From the NCBI GenBank assembly GCA_021802225.1, contig JAKAAS010000124.1, forward strand, positions 1 through 6,157: DNA of 6,157 bases, read 5' to 3'. This document shows positions 1-6,157 of this stretch, piece by piece. Source of the DNA: Bacillota bacterium (GTDB lineage: Bacteria > Bacillota_E > Sulfobacillia > Sulfobacillales > Sulfobacillaceae). The notes below the pieces were generated by a model. It was not told the DNA's origin. It did no database searches and was given only the letters and a program-made list of their open reading frames with translations. A program made the position numbers and the translations under genes. Positions within the stretch are counted from its first letter, which is position 1. Each line of letters begins with the position of its first letter.

Positions 1-20
1 CATAGTGACCATCGGATTGT
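1..20 (+). repeat. 20-bp exact direct repeat, copy 1 (copy 2 at 909-928)
   Basis: The bases catagtgaccatcggattgt at the very start of the window recur exactly at 909-928, where they encode part of the first membrane helix of the exporter subunit. Both copies are read in the same phase (I-V-T-I-G-L). Identity stops at base 21. A 20-base exact match within 6 kb is not expected by chance, so it reflects either a partial gene duplication continuing left of the window or a sequence junction or assembly overlap. Confidence 0.75.
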
Positions 21-361
21 GGCAGGGGACACCAGTCCTTTCATGGAAAAGATTTCCTCACCCTGTCGTGGACCCACCACGGGATCCGAAATCGGCTGGT
101 GTCATCATTCTATCTACACAAACCCCAGCGCTGACTGTATTGGCCGAACGGACCCAACAAACCGCCACCTTGCGGGCGTATCATGATGCGTTTGGGATGG
201 CGGCTCTGGCCCGAAATTGGGCCCGCGCCGATGCTCTGCGGGTCACATCGGGTCTTGCGCCGCACCACGGCTTCCCCGGCCTCCACAAAATCCTGCCCTT
301 GCTGTTGAAGATTGTTGCTGGGCTGGACGTTGGTCACGGGACCAGGCGGGCGAGTCGATAA
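2..361 (+). CDS. Unidentified open frame entering from the left edge (partial, may be non-functional)
   Basis: The frame is open from base 2 to the TAA at 359-361, about 119 codons, with no start visible because it runs off the window. Its codons begin I-V-T-I-G-L, identical at DNA level to a stretch of the exporter gene at 909-928, and then diverge completely. The rest (for example AYHDAFGMAALARNWARADA) has moderately protein-like codon choice, but I recognise no family, motif, signal peptide or membrane segment. No gene follows it for almost 500 bases. It could be the C-terminal end of an unknown protein, a decayed transposase-like gene, or a chance open frame joined to a duplicated scrap of the exporter gene. 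Other frames here, on both strands, gave nothing better. Confidence that it is a working gene is low. Confidence 0.2.
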   Translation: MVTIGLWQGTPVLSWKRFPHPVVDPPRDPKSAGVIILSTQTPALTVLAERTQQTATLRAYHDAFGMAALARNWARADALRVTSGLAPHHGFPGLHKILPLLLKIVAGLDVGHGTRRASR

Positions 362-593
362 CGTCAGATTTCACCGGCCTGGCATGTTCGGGAGTCCCTG
401 CCGACCCCATCCCCGGACTGCCCTGACTTTGATGATTACAAACCGGGTGGTTTCAGCACTGTGAAGGTTTTTCGCGGCATAAGCGCAAGCTATGAAACTC
501 CGCCCATGCCATAATACCTGTCAGCGCGAAGTGTCCGCAATATTAGGCTGCCGCCCGAATTGCTGGCGGCGGCGGGCGTGACTGGGCCGGTTG

Positions 594-602
594 TGGTAAC
601 AT
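594..602 (+). promoter_or_regulatory. Candidate extended -10 promoter element for the exporter leader
   Basis: TGGTAACAT matches an extended -10 (TGn followed by a hexamer with 4 of 6 matches to TATAAT). No good -35 hexamer lies at the right distance, which extended -10 promoters can tolerate. It would start transcription near 608-610, just before the hairpin at 619-656, so the transcript would include the whole structured leader. This is pattern matching only. Confidence 0.25.
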
Positions 603-618
603 GACTCTAGCCTGTTCT

Positions 619-656
619 TTGGTACTGTGGAATGCTGTGTCATTCCGGAGTACCAA
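619..656 (+). promoter_or_regulatory. Strong RNA/DNA hairpin covering a Shine-Dalgarno site
   Basis: Arms 619-634 (TTGGTACTGTGGAATG) and 641-656 (CATTCCGGAGTACCAA) pair over 16 positions with one G-G mismatch and one G-U wobble, closed by the 6-base loop CTGTGT. The right arm contains GGAG (647-650), five bases before the ATG at 656, so folding would bury the ribosome-binding site of the short ORF that follows. No T-run follows on either strand, so it is not a classic terminator. It could be a translational control element of the leader, an operator palindrome, or the remains of a small mobile repeat. Confidence 0.6.
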
Positions 657-724
657 TGAAGAGGAATTTTATTGCATGTCTGGCCGCCCTCATTTTACCG
701 GGCACTTTCAGGCTGCGCCGGTAA
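656..724 (+). CDS. 22-codon ORF: leader peptide candidate or frameshifted lipoprotein remnant
   Basis: The ORF begins at ATG 656 with GGAG five bases upstream and ends at TAA 722-724. Its product starts MKRNFIACLAALILPGTF, with a basic N-terminus and a hydrophobic core like a Sec signal peptide. One base further along, the +1 frame reads ALSGCAGNP and then TGA (729-731). LSGC is a textbook lipobox in exactly the expected place, so the stretch looks like the N-terminus of a lipoprotein broken by a single-base shift and truncated right after the lipidated Cys. Alternatively the 22-residue ORF is a functional leader peptide. Its stop codon lies in the arm of one hairpin (695-724) and next to a competing one (717-743), 128 bases before the exporter start. 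No function can be assigned from the peptide itself. Confidence 0.35.
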   Translation: MKRNFIACLAALILPGTFRLRR

Positions 725-751
725 TCCCTGAGTGAGTACCGGCTGTGTTGG

Positions 752-786
752 GATAAAGCGGGTTTCCCGCTGACCTATCATTTTTT
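752..786 (+). terminator. Terminator-like hairpin with T6 tract in the exporter leader (possible attenuator)
   Basis: The core stem AGCGGG (757-762) / CCCGCT (766-771) has a 3-base TTT loop. It can be extended by GATA (752-755) with TATC (776-779) across an asymmetric internal loop. One base later comes TTTTTT at 781-786. The position, 64 bases before the exporter start codon and downstream of a short ORF, is where a transcription attenuator would sit. The core is only 6 bp and the lower stem is interrupted, so strength is uncertain. Confidence 0.35.
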
Positions 787-834
787 CCACGTTTTGATAC
801 GACGAGCAGGCGCACGATATCGCAGGCTAGATTT

Positions 835-845
835 GAGGTGCGGAG
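835..845 (+). promoter_or_regulatory. Ribosome-binding site deciding the start of the first exporter gene
   Basis: GAGGTGCGGAG contains GAGG (835-838) and GGAG (842-845) just before ATG 850. The upstream in-frame GTG at 838 lies inside this purine-rich stretch and has no ribosome-binding site of its own, so ATG 850 is the better start. Confidence 0.6.
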
Positions 846-849
846 CATT

Positions 850-2592
850 ATGGGCCAAAAGCTGATTCGCCATTTTTTCCGGGACCATCTCGGCCAGTAT
901 CTCATGGCCATAGTGACCATCGGATTGTCAAAAGTGCTGCAGGTTCAAATTCCCCGCATCATCGGGAATTTCATTGACCAATTCCGTGCGGGCATCACTC
1001 CTCTTATGATTGAGCGCTTCGCAGCCGAGATTGCGCTGATCTCTATGGGTTATGTCGCGCTGTTTGGGGTGGGCCAGTTCACCGTTGGAAAGCTGGCACG
1101 GCTTTTCGAAGGTGATTTACGCCGCCGCCTCTTCGAGCACTGGGAGTACCTCGAGTCCCATTATTTCGAACAGCATACGGTTGGCGACCTGCTGTCCCAT
1201 GTTTTGAACGATGTGCCCGCCATACGCCAAGCCCTGGCAGGCGGGATCAACCAGACGCTGCAGGCGGTGTTTTTATTCACGGCTACCCTGGTCATGACGA
1301 TTGCGGACATCAATGTCTCGCTGACTCTTGTCAGTCTCATCCCCCTACTGCTGATCCCAGCCGTAGTGGTCAAGCTGGGCCCTAAAATCCGCCGCCAGTC
1401 CCGAGTGGTTCAGGAAACCTTATCGGCCATGGCCGGCATGACCGAAGAAAGTCTGCAAAGCATCCGGCTAGTCAAGTCGACCGGAAATGAACCCGTGGAA
1501 TCTCAGAGATTTACCGAAAAGGTCGGTATTATTTATGAAAATTCCATGCGTCTTGTGCGCCTCAACACCACATTTCAGGCACTGATTCCCCTGCTGACCG
1601 GAATCAGCTTTGCCATCGCCTTAGTGTATGGCGGCGCCTTGACGCTGGACCACCGGATTACGATTGGCTCGTTCGTCGCATTCACGGTCTATCTGAGCAT
1701 GCTGGTGCGTCCCCTCATGCAGTTTGGCAACGTCATCAATATTTTCCAGAACTCTTCCGCATCGCTGCTGCGCATTGAGACCCTGCTGCAGGCCGAACCC
1801 CAAATCACGGACCCGGAAAATCCCCATGCCGTCCCCGTTCACGGGCCGATTGCATTCCATGACCTGACCTTTACCTATCCTGAAGGATCCGAACCCGTCC
1901 TCCGCCACATTTCCCTCACGGTGCCGGAAGGCAGCACTTTAGGAATTGTCGGCCGCACAGGGGCGGGCAAGAGCACTCTCTCCCGCCTCCTCCTGCGCGA
2001 ACTGGACCCGCCTCCGGGCACCCTCACGATAGGCGGGGTCGACATTCGGGACGTGGCCCGGGCCGACCTCCGGGAATCAATCACCTACGTGCCGCAGGAT
2101 GGGTTTCTATTTTCATCCAGCATTGGCCAAAACATCGCCTTTCCCGTCGAGCAAGAAGACCCGGCCCAAATTCACCAGGCTGCGCACGACGCCAACATTT
2201 TGGCGACCGTGCAGACGATGCCGGAAGGATTTGACACGGTGGTGGGGGAGCACGGCCTGACTCTGTCGGGCGGCCAGCGCCAGCGTGTCGCCATTGCGCG
2301 GGCGCTCATCAAGAGCCATTCCCGGATTGTCATTTTGGATGACAGTCTGAGTGCCGTGGACAGCAAGACGGAAAGCACAATCCTCGAGGCATTGCAGGCG
2401 CTGCATGGCAAAGGGCGCACCCTGATTATCACCAGCCACCGGCTGTCGTCCCTGCGTCTGGCCGACCACATTGTCGTGCTGGATGGTGGAGAAATTGCCG
2501 AGTATGGGACCCCCGCACAGCTTTTGAGAAACAACGGCTTCTATGCCCGTCTCTATGCTATCCAATCGCAAGGAAGTGAGAACCATGGCTGA
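850..2592 (+). CDS. Heterodimeric ABC exporter, subunit with degenerate ATP site (BmrC/YheI-like)
   Basis: The 580-residue half-transporter has an N-terminal exporter membrane domain with six helices (about residues 16-42, 58-80, 137-154, 158-176, 243-264 and 272-296) and a C-terminal ATPase domain. Visible ATPase motifs are A-loop Tyr343, Walker A GRTGAGKS (368-375), Q-loop Gln416, signature LSGGQ (472-476), Walker B VILDD ending at Asp497-Asp498, D-loop SAVD and switch His530. The catalytic Glu after Walker B is replaced by Asp498, which marks the degenerate-site subunit of heterodimeric exporters. B. subtilis BmrC has the same substitution and similar length. It acts in the cytoplasmic membrane with the next gene's product, using ATP to export substrates, probably drugs or lipophilic compounds; the substrate is inferred from family only. 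The 3' end overlaps the next gene by 8 bp, pointing to translational coupling. The start is ATG 850. Confidence 0.93.
   Translation: MGQKLIRHFFRDHLGQYLMAIVTIGLSKVLQVQIPRIIGNFIDQFRAGITPLMIERFAAEIALISMGYVALFGVGQFTVGKLARLFEGDLRRRLFEHWEYLESHYFEQHTVGDLLSHVLNDVPAIRQALAGGINQTLQAVFLFTATLVMTIADINVSLTLVSLIPLLLIPAVVVKLGPKIRRQSRVVQETLSAMAGMTEESLQSIRLVKSTGNEPVESQRFTEKVGIIYENSMRLVRLNTTFQALIPLLTGISFAIALVYGGALTLDHRITIGSFVAFTVYLSMLVRPLMQFGNVINIFQNSSASLLRIETLLQAEPQITDPENPHAVPVHGPIAFHDLTFTYPEGSEPVLRHISLTVPEGSTLGIVGRTGAGKSTLSRLLLRELDPPPGTLTIGGVDIRDVARADLRESITYVPQDGFLFSSSIGQNIAFPVEQEDPAQIHQAAHDANILATVQTMPEGFDTVVGEHGLTLSGGQRQRVAIARALIKSHSRIVILDDSLSAVDSKTESTILEALQALHGKGRTLIITSHRLSSLRLADHIVVLDGGEIAEYGTPAQLLRNNGFYARLYAIQSQGSENHG
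909..928 (+). repeat. 20-bp exact direct repeat, copy 2 (inside exporter gene)
   Basis: This is an exact copy of bases 1-20, lying in the first transmembrane segment of the first ABC half-transporter. This copy sits in an intact gene and is presumably the original. Confidence 0.75.
2571..2580 (+). promoter_or_regulatory. Ribosome-binding site for the second exporter gene, inside the first gene
   Basis: AGGAAGTGAG, ending four bases before ATG 2585, is the only good purine-rich site near the gene junction. It supports ATG 2585 rather than the in-frame ATG at 2543, which lies deep in the upstream gene with no such site. It is read while the first gene is still being translated, which fits coupled translation of the two subunits. 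Confidence 0.55.
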
Positions 2593-4375
2593 ATCTGTCC
2601 AGCGCAATGCCGCTGCCAAGAGTGGCTCATCCCAGACCATCCGGGAACTGCTGGTGTATGCTCTGCCATACAGCCGGCTGTTTATCGGCGTCATCGCGCT
2701 CGTCATTGTCTACAACCTCACCCAGGTCATTCAGCCGTACCTGGTCAAGATCGCCATTGACCGCTACCTTCTTGTGCGCAACGCGGTGCTGGCCCCCTTG
2801 GTCGAGATCGGTGTCGTATACCTCGGGATCACCCTGATAGGACTCTTAGCCAACCTGTTTCAGACCCGGGTCATTGCGTCGGCGGGCCAGCAGGTGGTCC
2901 GCCAAATTCGGATTGACCTGTTTTCTCACATTGAATCCTTGTCCATGGCCTTTTTCGAGTCGCATGACACAGGCCGGCTGATTACCAATGTGGCCAGTGA
3001 CACCACCCGCATCAGCCAGTTTTTCACCCAGTTCCTGCTCAGCGTAATCCGTGACGGTCTGACCATTGTTCTCGTCATGGGCGCCATGCTGCTTCTGAAC
3101 TGGAAACTGGGATTGCTGAGCGCCTTGGTGATCCCGGTCATTGTGGCCATTTCCCTCGTGTTCCGGCCCCGCCTCCATAAAATTTACAGCACGACGCGTT
3201 CACGGCAATCGCGCCTTATCGGCTTCATCGCGGAAAATCTCACGGGAATGCGCATCATTCAGGTATTCCACCAGGAAAAAAAGCAGCTCGGAGCATTCAA
3301 CCATCTCAATGTCCCCTACCAAGACGCGAACGTCAATGAGTTTCGCTGGGATGTCTTCTTCAACCGCAGTTTTGACCTGCTCGGCAACTTGGCCGTGGCA
3401 TTCATGGCGTGGGCCGGGGGTATGGCGGTATTTCACCATTCCATTAAAATTGGCGTGCTGTATGCTTTTATTTCCTATATCCAACAATTTTTCGAGCCAA
3501 TCAACTCGCTGACGCAGAATTGGAACACCCTGCAGTCCTCGATGATTTCGGCAGAACGGGTCAGCGCGGTGCTAGCCACCCCGCCGCTGCTCCTTGATCC
3601 GCCCGCCCCTCTCTCTCCGGACACCGTGACAGGCCGGATTGAGTTCGACCATGTCGGATTTGCCTACGATCCGGCGCGTCCCATTCTCCGCGACATTAAC
3701 ATCACCATTGCCCCCGGCCAGTTTATTGGCATTGCCGGGGAGACAGGGGCGGGCAAGAGCACGCTCATCAGTCTGCTGGCCCGCTTCTACGACGTCACTA
3801 GCGGGGCTATCCGCATTGACCATGTCGACATCCGCGACATGCGCCAAGAAGACCTCCACCGGTGGGTCGCGGTCGTGCAGCAGGAAGTCAATTTATATTC
3901 TGGCTCCATTGCCGACAATATCCGGCTGTTTCGCTCCGAGATTTCCGACACGCAAGTGGAAGAAGCTGGCCGCATCACAGGCGCCGACGACTTTATCCGC
4001 CGCTTGCCCCAGGGATACCAGACATGGCTCACTCCCCACGGCGCCAATCTCTCGGCGGGACAGCGCCAGCTTTTGGCTTTCGCGCGCACCATTGTGCTGG
4101 ACCCGAAAATTCTGGTGCTGGATGAAGCCACCGCCAATCTGGATGCCGTCAGCGAGATCGCTGTCCAAAGGGGCCTGATGGAAGTCGCAAAAAACAGGAC
4201 CACCATCGTCATTGCCCACCGCTTGTCGACGATCCGCTTTTCGGACTGCATCTATGTGCTCGACAAGGGCCGGGTGGTGGAATCCGGCACCCACGAACAG
4301 CTCATCACCAGAGGCGGATATTATGCGGAGATGCTGCAGAAATCCTCTCTAGCCCAGCACGCTGAGATGACGTAG
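2585..4375 (+). CDS. Heterodimeric ABC exporter, catalytic-site subunit (BmrD/YheH-like)
   Basis: The 596-residue half-transporter has a hydrophilic N-terminus, six membrane helices (about residues 32-54, 72-92, 155-175, 177-197, 263-283 and 289-309) and an ATPase domain. Motifs seen are A-loop Tyr361, Walker A GETGAGKS (385-392), Q-loop Gln433 (preceded by Gln instead of the usual Pro), Walker B LVLDE with catalytic Glu514, D-loop ANLD and switch His545. The signature is LSAGQ (489-493) rather than LSGGQ. In a heterodimer this variant faces the partner's Asp498 site, while Glu514 here pairs with the partner's canonical LSGGQ, giving one active and one degenerate ATP site. B. subtilis BmrD fills the same role but is longer (about 673 residues), so this is a family-level match. 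It forms a membrane complex with the 850-2592 product; the substrate is unknown. It is the last gene of the operon, ending at TAG 18 bp after which the terminator stem begins nearby. Confidence 0.93.
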   Translation: MAESVQRNAAAKSGSSQTIRELLVYALPYSRLFIGVIALVIVYNLTQVIQPYLVKIAIDRYLLVRNAVLAPLVEIGVVYLGITLIGLLANLFQTRVIASAGQQVVRQIRIDLFSHIESLSMAFFESHDTGRLITNVASDTTRISQFFTQFLLSVIRDGLTIVLVMGAMLLLNWKLGLLSALVIPVIVAISLVFRPRLHKIYSTTRSRQSRLIGFIAENLTGMRIIQVFHQEKKQLGAFNHLNVPYQDANVNEFRWDVFFNRSFDLLGNLAVAFMAWAGGMAVFHHSIKIGVLYAFISYIQQFFEPINSLTQNWNTLQSSMISAERVSAVLATPPLLLDPPAPLSPDTVTGRIEFDHVGFAYDPARPILRDINITIAPGQFIGIAGETGAGKSTLISLLARFYDVTSGAIRIDHVDIRDMRQEDLHRWVAVVQQEVNLYSGSIADNIRLFRSEISDTQVEEAGRITGADDFIRRLPQGYQTWLTPHGANLSAGQRQLLAFARTIVLDPKILVLDEATANLDAVSEIAVQRGLMEVAKNRTTIVIAHRLSTIRFSDCIYVLDKGRVVESGTHEQLITRGGYYAEMLQKSSLAQHAEMT

Positions 4376-4391
4376 CCGTGCGGCCAGGCTT

Positions 4392-4441
4392 GGGATCAGC
4401 AAAGGACTCCGGACTTCTGTCCGGAGTCCTTTGCTGATCCC
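4392..4441. terminator. Perfect 23-bp inverted repeat, bidirectional terminator between convergent genes
   Basis: Arms 4392-4414 and 4419-4441 are perfectly complementary over 23 bp around the tetraloop TTCT. The repeat starts 16 bases after the exporter stop and ends 11 bases from the malate synthase stop (TAA, complement of 4453-4455). The core GGACTCCGGAC stem is flanked by AAA on the left and TTT on the right within the arms, so it reads as stem plus short U-run from both directions, but no longer T-tract follows outside the arms. Placement between two convergent 3' ends makes a shared terminator the best reading. Confidence 0.85.
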
Positions 4442-4452
4442 CCAAAATTGGC

Positions 4453-6045
<1,593 letters not shown>

Positions 6046-6050
6046 AATTT

Positions 6051-6058
6051 TCCTCCCT
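6051..6058 (-). promoter_or_regulatory. Strong Shine-Dalgarno site for malate synthase
   Basis: On the - strand the sequence reads AGGGAGGA, then five bases, then ATG. This near-consensus site decides the start at 6045 over the longer open frame. The 43-bp gap to the upstream stop codon has no clear promoter, so the gene is probably co-transcribed with the gene to its 5' side. Confidence 0.75.
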
Positions 6059-6088
6059 TTCTGACACTCCCCGCCTGACGGCATGGGG

Positions 6089-6157
6089 TTATTCTGCTGT
6101 GATGGCCTGCACCGCACGGGCGGCTGCCTGCGCAATCCATATTAGACCGTTCGCCTG
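6089..6157 (-). CDS. C-terminal end of an unidentified gene upstream of malate synthase (partial)
   Basis: Reading leftward from the right edge, the frame gives 22 codons ending ...[18 protein letters not shown] and then TAA (complement of 6089-6091). The alanine-rich, amphipathic helix-like tail and GC-ending codons look like a true protein C-terminus. The stop lies 43 bp before the malate synthase start, which fits an operon. It does not look like the usual end of isocitrate lyase (typically ...STEEEQF-like). The tail is too short to assign a family. Confidence 0.5.
   Translation of the reverse strand, partial: QANGLIWIAQAAARAVQAITAE

Larger units (their letters stand above)
362..849. other. 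Gene-poor leader/intergenic region upstream of the exporter operon
   Basis: Almost 490 bases have no convincing full gene on either strand. Bases 362-514 show nothing I can name. Bases 515-604 include a short frame reading RLPPELLAAAGVTGPVVVT before a TGA, which vaguely resembles the core of an AbrB/MraZ-type DNA-binding fold but is only 29 codons long. From about 590 on, the region looks like a transcribed leader: a possible extended -10 at 594-602, a strong hairpin at 619-656, a short ORF at 656-724, alternative hairpins at 695-743 and a terminator-like hairpin at 752-786. The Shine-Dalgarno of the first exporter gene closes it. The mix suggests decayed genes partly overlaid by regulatory sequence. 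Confidence 0.5.

Noticed and set aside
110..337. Minus-strand 75-residue frame at the left end
   Set aside because: Composition is not protein-like, it has no ribosome-binding site, and no family is recognised.
548..572. GCCGCC/GGCGGC stem around 550-570
   Set aside because: It is a short GC-rich pairing explained by codon-like GCG repeats in the 515-604 frame; no flanking signal.
748..757. TTGGGATAAA as an extended -10 promoter
   Set aside because: It overlaps the base of the terminator-like hairpin and has no supporting -35; it remains an alternative but is weaker than 594-602.
794..823. TTGATA with GATATC as a -35/-10 pair just upstream of the exporter
   Set aside because: The -10 match is poor and spacing is only approximate; not distinguishable from chance.
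838..849. GTG at 838 as the start of the first exporter gene
   Set aside because: It lies inside the purine-rich ribosome-binding stretch and has no such site upstream of itself; ATG 850 is well placed behind it.
2543..2584. ATG at 2543 as the start of the second exporter gene
   Set aside because: It would overlap the first gene by 50 bp without a ribosome-binding site; ATG 2585 has AGGA/GTGAG upstream and starts a typical N-terminus.
2113..2706. Long minus-strand frames within the exporter genes
   Set aside because: They are antisense shadows of well-supported ABC transporter coding sequence.
6046..6135. A 30-residue N-terminal extension of malate synthase
   Set aside because: The extension is low-complexity in family terms, overlaps the end of the upstream reading frame, and runs through the Shine-Dalgarno of ATG 6045; length without it matches the family.

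Overview
The window carries a two-gene operon for a heterodimeric ABC exporter on the + strand (850-4375), convergent with a malate synthase gene on the - strand (6045-4453). A perfect 23-bp inverted repeat separates their 3' ends. The first ~850 bases hold no confidently identified gene. The dense, codon-like gene content, strong Shine-Dalgarno sites (for example AGGGAGG before malate synthase), moderately high GC by eye, and a BmrC/BmrD-like transporter pair fit a Gram-positive, Bacillota-type bacterium. An acidophile such as Sulfobacillus is a guess from overall feel, not something the sequence proves.

Layout. 1-361: an open frame running in from the left edge, unidentified. Its first 20 bases are an exact copy of 909-928 inside the first transporter gene, in the same reading phase. 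362-849: a long non-coding or decayed stretch. It contains a strong imperfect hairpin (619-656), a 22-codon ORF whose Shine-Dalgarno lies in that hairpin (656-724), two mutually exclusive small hairpins (695-724 and 717-743), and a terminator-like hairpin with a T6 run (752-786). 850-2592 and 2585-4375: the two half-transporters, overlapping by 8 bp. 4392-4441: the convergent terminator. 4453-6045: malate synthase A. 6089-6157: the last 22 codons of another - strand gene, 43 bp upstream of malate synthase and probably co-transcribed with it.

How the parts work together. The two transporter subunits are complementary. The first has an Asp in place of the catalytic Walker B Glu and a canonical LSGGQ signature. 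The second has the catalytic Glu and a variant LSAGQ signature. This is the textbook division of one degenerate and one active ATP site in heterodimeric exporters. Malate synthase would condense glyoxylate with acetyl-CoA (glyoxylate shunt or glyoxylate salvage) and has no evident link to the exporter beyond sharing the terminator region.

The most interesting unexplained part is the leader of the exporter operon. A short ORF plus alternative hairpins and a T-tailed hairpin resembles the leader-peptide attenuation known upstream of Bacillus subtilis bmrCD. The same short ORF can also be read as a frameshifted lipoprotein signal peptide, so both readings are given.
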